Shown: piece by piece, positions 1-11,655 of the stretch
How positions within the stretch are numbered: position 1 is the first letter of the stretch
Layout of the letters: the number at the start of each line of letters is the position of its first letter
Origin: Heterocephalus glaber
Lineage: Eukaryota > Chordata > Mammalia > Rodentia > Bathyergidae
DNA: 64,000 bases
Reading direction: 5' to 3'
NCBI RefSeq assembly: GCF_000247695.1
Contig: NW_004624778.1
Location: forward strand, 9,100,571-9,164,570
The notes under the pieces: model-generated
The model's database searches: none
The model's input: only the letters and a program-made list of their open reading frames with translations
What the model was told of the DNA's origin: nothing
Program-made: the position numbers and the translations under genes

Positions 1-223
1 CCCTACCTCTGGGCCGGGAACAGTGGGACTCAGTACCTAGGTCTGGTGGTCTGGTGTCCTCTGCGTCTTTGTATTGTGGAATCAGGTGACTGCCTGTCTG
101 CAGCAGGGTGATTCGGTGTCTTCTGCACGACTGGGGACCTCGGTAGGGTGTGGGCAGACCTGCCTGTCTGCAGCGGGCTGATTCGGCATGTGTTCTGCGC
201 GACCTCGGTGAGGTGTGTCTCTA
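1..223. mobile_element. CpG-rich LTR-like fragment, truncated by window edge
   Basis: This stretch is much richer in G+C and CpG than the DNA around it (about ten CpGs in 223 bp). It carries an internal tandem duplication and stops abruptly where the sequence turns AT-rich at about 224. High CpG content in a CpG-poor region suggests a fairly young insertion or a CpG-island remnant. An endogenous-retrovirus LTR is the best guess from texture, but no polyadenylation signal, primer-binding site or terminal TG/CA can be verified because the left end lies outside the window. Orientation is unknown. Confidence 0.45.
91..219 (+). repeat. Tandem duplication of a ~70-bp unit
   Basis: A unit beginning TGCCTGTCTGCAGC at 91 recurs at 161. 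Each copy continues with GATTCGG, TTCTGC and a CCTCGGT...GGTGTG block. The second copy lacks a few bases in the middle. Short tandem duplications of this kind are common in LTRs, which fits the interpretation of the enclosing fragment. Confidence 0.85.
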
Positions 224-2602
224 GGTAACTTTTGATACCTGCAGACTCAGTAATTTCTTGCCATGCATTATACAAAAGAATCACATATTGTTATAGGTCA
301 GGGTGGGTTTAAGTCAAATGTCATTAATCCTGAAATATTGGTATTTTAGGTCAAATCTCTCTCTAAAAAAAAAAATCTTATAAAAGTTCTTGGTACCTGG
401 TAGGTACTTGTTAATACTTCTAATTGATTAACCAACACCTATATATTCAGATGTCTCTTTTTCTTTTCTGAAAAGAGCTGTAGATATTCATTTATAGTCA
501 CTCCCCAACTAATCCTGGTTTGACTTAACAGTTTTTGACTTTTTTGATGATGTGAGTGGAATACACATTTGATAGAAACTTCACTTTGAATTCTGATCTT
601 TTCCCAAGATAGAAATATATATTAAAATACTGTCTTGAGATGCAGCAAGCTGCAGCTCCCATACACCCACATAATCACAAAAGTAAATGACTAGTAATCT
701 ACAATGTACTATATGGACAGTGTTTTTATTTTTTGGATACAGGTATTCAATAATTTACGTGTGGTATTCAACAATTTATTATAAAATTATCCTCTGCCAG
801 ATAATTTTGCATAACCATAGACTAATGTAAATGTAATGAGTACATCTAAGGTAGACTAAGTTGTGATCCTCAGTAGGTTGTGTATTAAATGCATTTCCAT
901 CTTATGATATTTTTCAACATAGAATGGGTTTCTTGAAGCTTACCAAATAATAAGTCAAAGAGTGTATCTACAGCCATGGCAGTCATGGGTAATGTAGGGC
1001 AAGGAAAGAATTTACTTGAGAACTGCAATAACCTTTAAAATTGTCTAGTCCAGTGATGGTAAACAATTTTAATCCAAAGAAAAAGTTCTATTTGGTTGAA
1101 AATGGCTGTCTCAAATGCAGTGTTGAGGAGAATTGAGTCCAGATCAGTAAGAAAGAATGCTGCAATTCATAGCAATGTGTGCTATGAACACAGACTGCCT
1201 GACTACATATTTGCCCTTGCCCTCCCTGATCTATCCCAACCCATAAATTTGACAAAAATATGAACTAAGAACCAGACGAGGAAAGGAACTTGCACACTAT
1301 CATGCAATGGGCTAGTAAGAAAAGTAGCACTAATTCCCAGCACTGTCCAAGAACAGTGCTTTTCCCATAATCCTATGCGGCCATTAAGAGTTCCTGGAAT
1401 GTTCTATGCAGCCTATTTGTGAAAAATTGAGAAAACTGGCCCATTGTGTACTAAAACAGCTCAGTTCCAGGTAGAAAATACAGTGATCATATGGAATCTC
1501 TCTCAGGCAAAAGGCATTTCAAAATTGGCTACAGGTCATTCAGAGCAACAACTCAGCCAGGGTAGGATCCTTTTCTACAATTTCCTTGGTGGCCCTAAGC
1601 AAAATTTTGATATAGGTAAGATTTACATTTGTTAAACTCACCTCTCGTTTCTTCTTTTCTCATCCCTTGCTTCCTAAGGCTCTTCTCACAGATCTCCTGG
1701 TATTGATATTCTATGATGCTCTGGATCCAATTTAGATCTGCCACCCAAGTATAATCTTGCTCCAAGTTGTCCCATGCTTTATAATTCTAAACCATTATCC
1801 CAGCTGGATGTTTACAAGAGAGATATCTGAAAAATAGCCTTGGGTGGCTGCCCTGGAGTGTGCTTGCCTAGGCTCCTTTGTTTCTTCTACTTTTGAACTC
1901 ATCGATTTCCCTCTTCCTCCCTTCCTACAGTCCCCATAGGGAACCCTGATAGTGAGGCAAGGTGAGGTTAATCTGAGATTTGATTGCAGGATGGATTTGA
2001 GGAGAAGGACCAACATCAAGGGTAAATCCCCAGAAAATGAACAGACTAAGAGTCAAGAAAAGTCTCTGGGTTGAACATAGGGGAAAAAACATGCTAGCAT
2101 AGGCACTGCTCAGGGAAGCAGATATTGGAGGTAAATTGCATTTGTTTGAAAATGAGAGATCTGAGACTAGAAGCCTTTGTACTTTCTCTTAAACCACTAG
2201 GACCTAACCCACTTCAAAAAGGGGGGATAAGAGAATGAAGGAGTGACACAGTTCCACTTCTCTGCTGGTTGCTACATGCTGGTCCCACTTCCAACAGTCT
2301 GTGACTTCACTTTCAAGGTGAAGAGCATCACAGTGTCCTAGAAAGCACCCTTCCAGGACTAGCCTGAGAATCCATGAACAAATTCTTTTGCTGTAAAATG
2401 AATGGATTGGACTTTTGCTCCCCAAAGGGCTTCCTAGTTCTAGGATTTTCTATGTCCCTCAGTGGGAATCAGTTGACCTATTCCATAAGAGAAACATCCA
2501 CCACTTTCTGGGAGATGTAGGGGATGCCCCACAGTCACCTCCAACTTGCCTTAGCCTGTTTCTGAATAGAGGGAAGGTTTTGAGATTCACCGTTAGGCAC
2601 TG
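224..2602. other. No gene recognised; mostly unique AT-rich DNA
   Basis: No exon-like frame, RNA gene or well-preserved repeat was recognised. At 1051-1063 the sequence CAGTGATGGTAAA resembles the end of the hAT MITEs at 28999 and 60778, but no matching opposite end was found, so it is at most a one-ended remnant. The longest open frames here are about 70 codons and uninformative. Confidence 0.6.
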
Positions 2603-2616
2603 CTGCCCTCTGCTGG
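2603..2616 (-). promoter_or_regulatory. Candidate CTCF-binding motif
   Basis: The plus strand reads CTGCCCTCTGCTGG, which agrees at every position with the degenerate reverse-strand CTCF core CTGCCNYCTNSTGG. A cytosine run (2639-2648) lies just to its right. CTCF sites act in insulation and loop anchoring. Occupancy cannot be judged from sequence and a 14-bp motif can occur by chance. Confidence 0.4.
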
Positions 2617-3521
2617 GTGGTATGTCACCAAGTACCCTCCCCCCCCCCACCAAGATCCTCTGTCCGTCCTTGTCTTCCCCCACCCCCAGATCCCCAGCAG
2701 CTGCCTGTGTTGCCCCATGGTGACATGTCTTTCATGTATTATTGCAATTGGAAAACCACAAGGCAACTGAAAGCCCTGAGAGTTGTGCGCACGGGTATTG
2801 TTCATTGGCATATGAACACAAACCCAAATGACCAGTTGCCCTTGATTAGGAGAAAGTTCTTTGGCCTTCTGCAAGACCACTGGGCTGAAAATCTTGACTA
2901 GGTTCCCAGCATAATGGTATCTTGGAGCAAGGATGAAGAGTGAGCTTTCTTCTCTTTTATTATTGATACACTAAAATGCAGAAACAAAATGGGAATCACT
3001 GAATGGCAGGAGAACATCAGGATATTGTAATTGTTCTCCTCAGAGATGAAAAGAGAAGCTGAAAAACATCTGCACACTGAAATCTGCTCAGACGCAATAA
3101 GTGGGCCAAGAAAACCTGCAACCACGAAGTGAGGCTAATTTACTGCTCTAATCACCAGCATCCAATCTGAAGCCAGCCATTATCTTAAAGTACACACAAG
3201 TTCCAGGTGGTGCACAGCAAATGTTTGATTAGTGCTACCAAATTCCTTGCAACTCGATAATGCTTCCGAGTGTGCAGGAATCACAGAGCTCCACACCAAT
3301 GGCTCCATGTGTTGTTTGCTTTTGGGTCACAAGGTTCCCAAGAAGGACAACTCAGTCCCTCTTCCCAGGGTGCTTAGATGTTGAGTTCCAACAGGCAGAC
3401 AAAGAAACTCAGCAGGAACAAGGGGAGGTAGATTCAGAAGTTGAGAAGAATGGATTGTTTCCAGTGAAGCTTAAACAAAATAAAGAGTGGGGGATGCAAA
3501 AAAACCTGTGGAGTAACTAGC
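2617..3521. other. No gene recognised; C-rich patch then unique DNA
   Basis: A C-rich stretch (2635-2700) produces several overlapping spurious open frames on both strands. The remainder is unique-looking DNA with no recognised repeat or coding signal. Confidence 0.6.
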
Positions 3522-3680
3522 CAGTATGTTTCAGGTGTTTGATATTTTATGTCATTAATCCTCACATAACAGTCTATCTTGCCTTCACCATCTTCCTATT
3601 TTGTAGATGAGAGAACTGAGGTTGAAGGGACTTGCCCAAGATGTCTCAGCTGAAAATTATAGAGCCATAATTTGCACTTA
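3522..3680 (-). repeat. MIR SINE fragment, antisense
   Basis: The plus strand shows the typical antisense MIR order: 'attaatcctcacataaca', then a 'tttgtagatgagagaactga' block, then 'cttgcccaagatgtc'. MIRs are ancient tRNA-derived CORE-SINEs shared by mammals. It is diverged and lacks a clear target-site duplication. Confidence 0.75.
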
Positions 3681-4650
3681 GGATCAATTTAAAAGTCCTC
3701 AAAGTACATGGTTCTGAAGACATAGGGGTTCAAATGAAATAATACAGATCAGATACTAAGCTGTTCTAGGGGTGACATAGAAAAGTGAGAGGAAGAACAT
3801 AGTCCGATCAATGGCATCAGAAAATGCGGAAATAAAGCAGGCTTGAGGTAACCAAATCCTTCCTTGAGACATGCCACATCTCTGGGACAGTACAAACTAC
3901 TTGAGTGAAGTACAAATCAGAGCCTACTTTAGATGAGCTTAGGATTCTTTGAAGGAAAGGAGATTCTTTGGGCAGCAGTGAGAAAGGCTATAGAGTTCAG
4001 AGTTCATAGCTGCATTTGATGTCTGAGGATAATTCTGATTAGCAGATAGAAGCTCATTTCCCAAAGAGTGGAGGCAAAAGTGATGGTGAGTTATTCTGGG
4101 TAAATGAGGGGCCCAGATGAGGAGCTACATCTGTCTAGCTGGAGTTGATTCAAAAATTGCAGCTGGAAACTACTTCTGGCTGGCTTTTAAATCCCAAAGT
4201 AAAGGGTCAAATGTCTCATGGAAATTTCATATCCAGAACCCATAGATGGGAGGGGAGAGAGCATTAAAACTGGTGGACAGGGCCAGCCAGGGCAGAGTGA
4301 AGATTGGTAACAAGGAATTCGGTTTTTGTGACTTCTGGAGTTGAAGCTTCGTTACTTGCAGTGTCTTCTACAAAGGGCTCTAGCGGGTCTTGAAAAACCA
4401 GAGCCAACCATAAACTTTTAGTCTGAAAGCACATGGTGCCCCCTAATGGCCCTAAGAATTTCTGTTTCTGACTTCCCCTCCATGTTGCCTCACCTCGCCA
4501 GGACCCGTCCTGGAAAATATCACTTCCTGTTCCATGGCAGTGGGCAGATCTATATTAATAGGCAAACTGAGTCCTGCTAACCCATGCCCTAGACTGTTCC
4601 TCCACTCAGCAACTGCCATGACGCCACTTTCAGAAGCAGAGCATCCCTAT
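3681..4650. other. No gene recognised
   Basis: Unique-looking DNA with no repeat or exon signal that I can support, apart from a CTCF-like motif at 4436-4449 listed separately. Confidence 0.55.
4436..4449 (-). promoter_or_regulatory. Second candidate CTCF-like motif
   Basis: GTGCCCCCTAATGG matches the reverse-strand CTCF core at 12 of 14 positions, differing at the first base and at the S position. It has the same orientation as the motif at 2603. It is weaker and may be a chance match. Confidence 0.25.
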
Positions 4651-4898
4651 GGCTGAGAGCAGGGACTGTGGGGTCAGGCTGGGATTTGTGTCTCTACAGT
4701 CCCCCAATCTGCTGGGGGACCTTGAGCAGGTTACTTCCCCTCCCAAAGCCTGAATTTACTCAACTGTAGAATCAGTATGATGATAGTACCCTCTTCCCAG
4801 AGGTATTGGAAAGGGGATGGTGATATTCATTTAAATCTTTTAGCATATAACCAGTCAAATGGTGAGCACAGGCAGTAAGTTGCAACTTGTTATTTTAT
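4651..4898 (+). repeat. MIR SINE, sense, near full length
   Basis: The sense MIR order is visible: 'gggtcaggctgggatttgtg', 'ctgggggaccttgagcag', 'ttacttcccctcccaaagcc', 'tgatgatagtaccctcttc', and the 3' part ending near 'ggtgagcacaggcagtaag'. The copy is old and diverged. Confidence 0.75.
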
Positions 4899-6684
4899 AG
4901 TATAGTTGTGATTCAATTACTCTGTATGAACAGTCTATGAATATTAACTCTCTCTCCTTCCAGACCTGAGCTCAAACTCTTTCTGGAATGCTATCATGTT
5001 TTTTCTACACTTGGCCCAGCCACGTTGCTATTTCTTGCATTGGACCTCTACTAATACTATACCCTTGGAGTTCATCAGCTTGTCCATCAGCTGAGGCTCT
5101 GTCATGATCATCACTCACGGTCATGGGACCAGGCTAATAGCACAGCGACTGCCTCACACTTTGCTGGGCACCATGCATAAAGAAAAGCGATACCCAGAAA
5201 GCCCCACACTAGCACTTAAATGCTCTAACTTGAAAGTAACACCCATAACTCTGGGCATCACTCATTAGCTGGAGCCAGTTACATACCCTGCTTTCCAACA
5301 CAAGGAGGCAGCAAATGCACCCCTACCATACTTTCTCTCACCTCTGCGAGGGGAGGAGAACAAGATTTTTGTGGGAATGACTGACTACCACATCCTGAAA
5401 AGCAAGGATAATCTACTTTACACCACCCCCTAACACTACCCAGCAGTTTGCCTCATACATAGCCAATGCACTGTAGAAATCTTTACGTGAATAACTGAAT
5501 GAATGTAGTAGTTCACAGTTATGTTCTCTCCCAGTCAATATAATGCTTATTTTTAGATTAAAAATCTCTTTAAAAACTTCTGGTAGAAATTTCAGATATC
5601 CTGAGAATAAATCTGAAAGAATGGTATGGGGTGCAAGATCAATCCCCACCCCACACCATAACTATACCATGTGTTTTTACATGGAGAAAGTTGTATGAAC
5701 TATTATGACAGTAACTGAGAGGCATGATTTGCCCTGAGGAAACTGATTCACATACTAAATATCTAAGGGAGCATCCAGGGCCACTTGTAGGAAAATACTT
5801 GAAATATGGTACATGCTCTGTCTGTATGAGGGACTGAAATCCCACATGAGCTCAAATTTTGTGGGAAGGAGGCCATTCTTGACCTGATTTTTAGGGACAG
5901 TGTATAGCTTGGGAAGGCTCAAGGGAAGGAAAACATCCTGGGTGATCTAAAGCTCACCTTACTCCTATCTTAAAGAAACCACAAAGCCTGAAATGAGGCC
6001 CTACTTATCACAGCCTGAGAACAGTTTTGTTCCTTGTTCTTGACAGAAAGATTTGCTATAATTACTAGAAAAGACAGGGCACAGCCTGGTTTGATCACAT
6101 CTCCCATTCCTTCCTAGCAAGTGGACTACTCCAATGCTGGTCAAAGTCCCAAGGCTTGGAGGACCTGAGAATACAGATTTTTATATATTGAGATGCAGAA
6201 TCTCTAACTCTTCATCTCTACCATCCTCTTATATTCGCTAAGAGACACATAAGAACAAGAATTTTACTCGATATTTCTCCTCCCAGATACCTGCTAGATG
6301 GGAGAGCATCTTGACACTTGTACAGAGAAAAGGTACAAATCATGACCTTCTCTGTGTGATCGATGAACACAGAGCAAGCGAAGGCCACAGGTGAACACAA
6401 ATACGTTTTTATGAGTGATATAGGATGTGAAAGCAAAGGGATTCCTATACATCCAAATGTGAGGTGGCAACTTCAAAAAGACATACTGATGTGCTAGGGC
6501 ATCTAATGAAGATTTTAAAATATTGAATAAATAATTAAGGGGAGACAGAAGTAAAATATTCATATATAAATATATGCATATAAATAAAGACACCATAATT
6601 TGTCACAGCTGAGATTTAGACTTAACCCTTTGAGATGCAAAAGCTCTTAATTTCAAATTGTTCTGGGTTTTTAATTAACTGAAA
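4899..6684. other. No gene recognised
   Basis: Largely unique AT-rich DNA. Around 6125-6215 there is weak likeness to a MER5-type hAT element, not strong enough to annotate. No exon or RNA gene is visible. Confidence 0.55.
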
Positions 6685-9001
6685 AATAATCATTGTATTT
6701 ATTTATAGAGTATGATTTGATGTTTTGATACATATATACATTGTGAAATGATCAAATCACAGTAATTAGCATAGCCATCACCTCAAATATTTATCATTTC
6801 TTGGTGGTGAGAACATTTAAAATCCTCTCTTGTAGCTATTGTGAAATATACAATACATTCTTATTTAACTACTATCATCTTGCTGTGCAATTAAACACCA
6901 GAACTTATTCCTCCTGTCTAACTATAACTTGGCATTTAATGACCATTGATTCCCCTTTTCCCATCCACACCTCCCCACACTCCCTCACCCCCACCTCTGA
7001 TAACTAACATTCCTAATCTCTACGTCTATGAGTTCAGCTATGTTAGTATACACATATAAGTTTATAATTGATATCATTCAGTATTAATCTCCCTGTGCCT
7101 GGCTTATTTCATTTAGCATAATATCCCTTAGGTTTATCTATGCTGTTACAAATGACAGAATTTCATGCTTTTTAAGGCTGAATAGCATTCCATTTTGTCT
7201 ATATGCCATTTTGTTTAAAATCCATTTGTCTGTTGATGGACACTTAGGCTGTTTCCATCTTGATTCTTGTGAATAACACTGCAATGAATATGAGAGTGCA
7301 GGTGTCTCTTTGGTTTACTGATTTTAATACCTTTGGTTATGTTCCAAGTAGTGTGATTGCTAGATTACATGCTAATTCTAATTTAAGTATATTGAGAAAA
7401 CTCCCTATTGTTTTTTCAAAATAACCACTAATTTGCAATACTACCAAAAATGTATATGAGTTCCCTTTCTCCTCATCTTTTCCAATAATCGTTATCTTTA
7501 ATCTTTCTGATAATGGGCAATCTAACACGTAATGAAGTAATCTTGTGGTTTTAATTTGTATTTCTTTAATAGAGTTGTTGTGAATTCTTTTTCAGCTAGT
7601 TTTTGGCCATTTCTAGTTTATCTTTTGAGAAATGTCCATTCAAGTTATTTGCCCATTTTTCAAATAGGGTTCTTTCTTATACTTTAGTAGTGTTTTATCT
7701 TTTCTATAATAATGTTTTATCTCTTGTGCAATTTGCAAATATTTTATCCCAATCTGTATGTTTTCTCTTCATTCTGTTAATTGTTCCCTTTGCTAAGCAG
7801 AAGATTTCAGTTGGATACAATTCCATTAGTTTATTTTTGTTTTTGTTACCTGTGCTTTTGTGGTCACATCCAAGAATTTTCTGCCCAGACTAAAATCATA
7901 GAATTTTTCTCCTGCTTTTTTTCTAATAGCTTTACAGTTTCAGAGCTCACATTTAGATCTTTAATTCATTCTGAATTTATTCTTATATAAGGGCTACAAT
8001 GAGGATCAGTTTTTCTTCTTCAGTACGTAGATATCCAGTTTTCCCAATACTCATTATTGAAGAAACTATCCTTCCTACAACATGTGCTCTTAGCACCTTG
8101 GTCAAAAAGCAATTAACCATAGATGTGTGGGTTTATTTTTGAGCTCTTCATCCTAGTCCCTTGGTCTGTGTGTCTGCTTTTATGGAAGTACCCTGATGTT
8201 CTGATTGCTGTACTTTTGTCATACATTTTGAAATCCAAAATATGTGATGCCTTCAGTTTTTTTCTTTTTAGTCAAGACTACTTTGACTATTTGGAGACTT
8301 TCGTGCTTCCCTACGAATTTTAGGATTGTTTTCTATTTCTGTGAAGAATACTAGAGTTTTAATAGAGACTGCATTGAAGCTGTAGGTCAATTTGGGGAGT
8401 ATGGACATTTTAATAATAATAACAATCCATAACATAGGATATCTTTCCATTTATTTGCATCACCTTAGACTTATTTCATCAATGTTTTATAGATTTTAAA
8501 TATATTAGGAATAATCAAAAAGTATAATGAATTTTAACCATTTAAAAAATATTACAGTAAAAGACATATGTATTACCACAAATTCCCCTTACTTTGAGCA
8601 CATATTTCCCATCATTCTTGCCACTTTCTGAAGCACTTCTGGTGGAAGTCCTTTTTCACAAGTATCTTCAGTTACACTTTGTGGCTGCTTGGATAACCTG
8701 AATCAGTTCAAAACATTTGCCCTTCATGGTTGTGTTGACGTTGGGGAAGAGCCAGAAATCACATGGTGCCAGGTCCAGTGAATGAGGGGATGAGGACATA
8801 CTGTAGTGTTTTTATTTGATAAACACTGATGAAAACATTTTAAATCAATTCAGGACATTGAGGCAGGAACAAAATGACATGAAAGAGGACTTCTAGAAAT
8901 GCTTCAGAAAGTGGCAAAAATGATAAGTGTGTTCAAAGCATAAATACGTATTTTGATCATTTTTTACTATAATTATTTTAGTTTAAACATTAACCATATC
9001 T

Positions 9002-9087
9002 TTTTTTTTTTTTGGTACCAGGGATCGAACTCAGGTCCTGGTGCTTGCACAGCAGGTGGCAAAACCACTGAGCTAAATCCCCGGCCC
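9002..9087 (-). mobile_element. ID-type tRNA-derived SINE (first of a stacked pair)
   Basis: On the minus strand this is an ID-like SINE: a GCCGGGGATTTAGCTCAG start with an A box, a GTTCGATCC B box, and a poly(A) tail seen as T9002-9013 on the plus strand. It lies between two ACCATATCT copies (8993-9001 and 9090-9098) inside the right end of the mariner. Confidence 0.85.
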
Positions 9088-9098
9088 TCACCATATCT

Positions 9099-9181
9099 TT
9101 TTTTTTTATACCGGGGATTGAACTCAGGACCTTGTGCTTGCGAGGAGGGCAGTGGAACCACTGAGCTATATCCCCTGGCCT
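9099..9181 (-). mobile_element. ID-type SINE (second of a stacked pair)
   Basis: A second antisense ID-like SINE with its own T-rich (A-tail) end at 9099-9107. It lies between TCACCATATCT copies at 9088-9098 and 9182-9192. It shares orientation and target site with its neighbour but differs in sequence, so the pair is more likely two insertions than a recent duplication. Confidence 0.85.
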
Positions 9182-10315
9182 TCACCATATCTTTTGATCA
9201 CACTATGTACAGGTCTTTCACATCCTTGAGTAATTGTACTCCTAAATGGTTTTGTTATGCTATTTAAATAGGACTGTTTTTCTTAATTTCTTTTTCAGAC
9301 AGATTATTTTTAGTGAATGGAAATATTTATTTTCAAAAGTTGATTTTGGGTCCTATAATTTTGCCACATTTGTTCATCAGTTCCAACAGAATTTTGGTGG
9401 AATCTTTAAGTTTTTCTACATGTAAGATCATGTCATCATCAAACAGATGGCTTTACTTCATCCTTTCCTATGGATATTTCTATTTCTTTCTCTTCCTTAA
9501 CTTCTCTATCATTACAACTGATAACACCGAACTACAAGGGATAATAAGAGACTACTATGAATAATTATATGCTAGCAAAGTGGTTAACTTAGAAGAAATG
9601 AATAAATTCCTAGAAACATATAAGCTTACCAGGAATGAATCAGGAAGACACTGGAAATCCAAACATACCAGTAGTGAGTAAAGAGATTGAATCAGTACAA
9701 TTATAAATCTCCCAATAAACAAAAGCCCAAGACTAGATGGTTTCATGGCTGAATTCTACCAAACATTTAAAGAATTAATATCCATTCTTCTCAAAATCTT
9801 CCAAAAAAATTTAAAAGGAGGGAGTTTTTCCAAACTAATTTTACAAGACTAGCATCACTGTAATAACCAAAGCCAAACACAGACACCACAAGAAAAGTGT
9901 GGGCCATTATCACTGATAAATATAGATGCAATAACACTCAACAAAATACTAATAATTGTATTCAATAGTATATTCAATAGATCATTCACCACAATCAAGC
10001 AGGATTTATCCCTAGGAAGCAAGGTTGATTCAACATTTGCAAATCAATAAATGGCATTCTTGTTAGTGACAGAATGAAGGACAAATGATCATCTCAATAG
10101 ATGCAGAAAAAGTATTCAACAAAATTCCACATCTTTTCATGATAAAAACTCAACAAAATGGGTACAAAAGAAATGTTCCTCAAGACAATGTAGACCATAT
10201 AAGACAAGCTCACAGATAACCAACATTGTATTCTATGAGGAAAAGTTGAAGGCCTTTCCTTTAAGATCAGAAGCAAGACCAAAGTGCCCATTTTCACCAT
10301 TTCCAGTCAAATAAT

Positions 10316-11655
10316 TTTGATGAAAACCTTTAAAAAACATATGACACCTGTGTGATTTATCATCCTTAGTGGAATCTTAACATTCTGAAAGTATCTGCAG
10401 TAATCATCTTTTTGATCTGTTATTAAACTGACTGTGGGAGCTCATGGCTTGAGTGGTAGAATAGAATGTGCACGTGCTTCATATCCTAGGGTAGGCTTTC
10501 AGATTGATTTCTTGACTAAAATTTGATGTTTTTTTATTCTTTATATTTTTTCTTTCTCATAAATATGGGCTACATAATCCATCTACATCATTTCTTGAAC
10601 CATGTGACATAGCTTTCTTTCTCCAAAAGCAATGGTCAACTCAGTGACCAAATGATACTTTTCCAAGATGATTGTTTCATTATTCCTCAGATCAAAACTA
10701 CTCATCTAATATTATTGTTTACATTCATGTACTAACCATTTCGGCAGTGTAGAAACACTTTTCAGTATAAAAAGCATTGTTCTTGCAGTGACTTTCAGAG
10801 TCCTGAATCTATCATCCTTGGACTTAATGAATGGGTAAGCATTGCAAAAGTGTGAGCTTTTAGGGTTTTGCTACAAAAGGTCTCTTAAATAGTTGTTCAA
10901 CTAAAGAACAAACAGGTGCTCTGCATTTGAGGATATGTGTTTACAGGTGCAATAGAGAAGAACAGGTTTAGGCAAAACAAGAAATTTAGCACAAGTTTCT
11001 TTCCTCCCTCTTCTTCCATTTTTCCCAAGCTTAGTTAGCATCACTCCATTCCAAAATGAGATCCCACACCCACTCAAATGAGTAAAATTAATTGTACCTG
11101 AAATAAAGACCTTTGTCTTTTGGCAGATGTCCAAACTTTAAGCTAAAAGAAGGTAATTGGACCATGCCAAAGTTCCATTGAGATATATCTGTGCCTTCTT
11201 GCTTTTACTATGACCCTAAAACTTCCCTAAAAGTATAAGGTCTTAAAAAAATTCCCATTGGTGTTTTGGAAAAAATGGAGAGGCATAAAATTTGCCATAG
11301 GCCCAGAACTGCAGAAGACAACTGCTGTTTTATTCTGCCTGCACAGGGCTGCAGACAAGAGAGATGGTGACGTGATAGCGGAGAGAAAACAAAGTTCCAG
11401 GACAGCCACTGGTTCGAGTGGCGCTAACAGAGACTTCTGTTTGCCCTGCTCCCTCTGGTCCTATGCTGTACCCTGTCAGCAGCCTTCTCGAAATAACCAA
11501 TGAATAATCTCATGAAGGTCTAATCTCTATCACATATGCTTATCCAGCTCCACAAAGGGACAGTTCAGGTAAACAAAGTGATCTGGCATCAGCCAAGCTT
11601 CATGATGCTCCACTGTGCTGTGTTTCAGTGCTGGCTGCCCCACGTTCTTGTCAGT
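10316..11655. other. No gene recognised
   Basis: Unique-looking AT-rich DNA. Around 10436-10500 a decayed sense ID-like sequence ('gctcatggcttgagtggtag') may be an old SINE relic. No coding signal is visible. Confidence 0.5.

Larger units (their letters stand above)
8503..9205. mobile_element. Palindromic mariner-like element (two 3' halves head to head)
   Basis: The element sits inside L1, flanked by TA at 8503-8504 and 9204-9205. The minus strand from about 8790 down to 8620 encodes the mariner transposase C-terminus, including HSLDLAPCDFWLF, which holds the last catalytic Asp of the D,D34D triad, followed by the 3' terminal region. The plus strand from about 8836 to 8960 encodes the same C-terminal part again, with LQKVAKM matching LQKVARM on the other arm. 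Both outer ends resemble mariner inverted repeats (left 'ttaggaataatcaaaaagt', right ending 'cttttgatcacacta'). Two 3' halves therefore point outward with no 5' half. Stops and a frameshift disable both arms. Confidence 0.75.
6685..10315 (-). mobile_element. LINE-1 (L1M-type) with 5' inversion, interrupted by later insertions
   Basis: From 6685 to 8502 and 9206 to about 9495 the plus strand is the reverse complement of L1 3' UTR and ORF2. Landmarks include 'gatgttttgatacatatata', 'ttcctcctgtctaact', 'ctgttgatggacacttagg', 'gatatccagttttcccaat' and 'agatcatgtcatcatcaaa'. From about 9500 to 10315 the sequence switches to sense ORF2 orientation, covering the part just upstream of that segment, with conceptual blocks such as LEEMNKFLETYK and GEKLKAFPLRS. 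A 5' segment inverted relative to the 3' segment is the hallmark of twin-primed L1 integration. Many stops and frameshifts make it inactive. A mariner and two SINEs (8503-9205) interrupt it and must be younger. Confidence 0.9.

Noticed and set aside
1051..1063. hAT-like terminal sequence CAGTGATGGTAAA
   Set aside because: No opposite end or target duplication found; could be chance or a one-ended relic.
6125..6215. Possible MER5-like hAT element
   Set aside because: Only one short phrase ('agatgcagaatctctaac') fits and no terminal repeats could be found.
8953..9267. Open frames on both strands over the stacked SINEs
   Set aside because: They translate two ID SINEs and mariner ends; similar frames on both strands come from the repeats.
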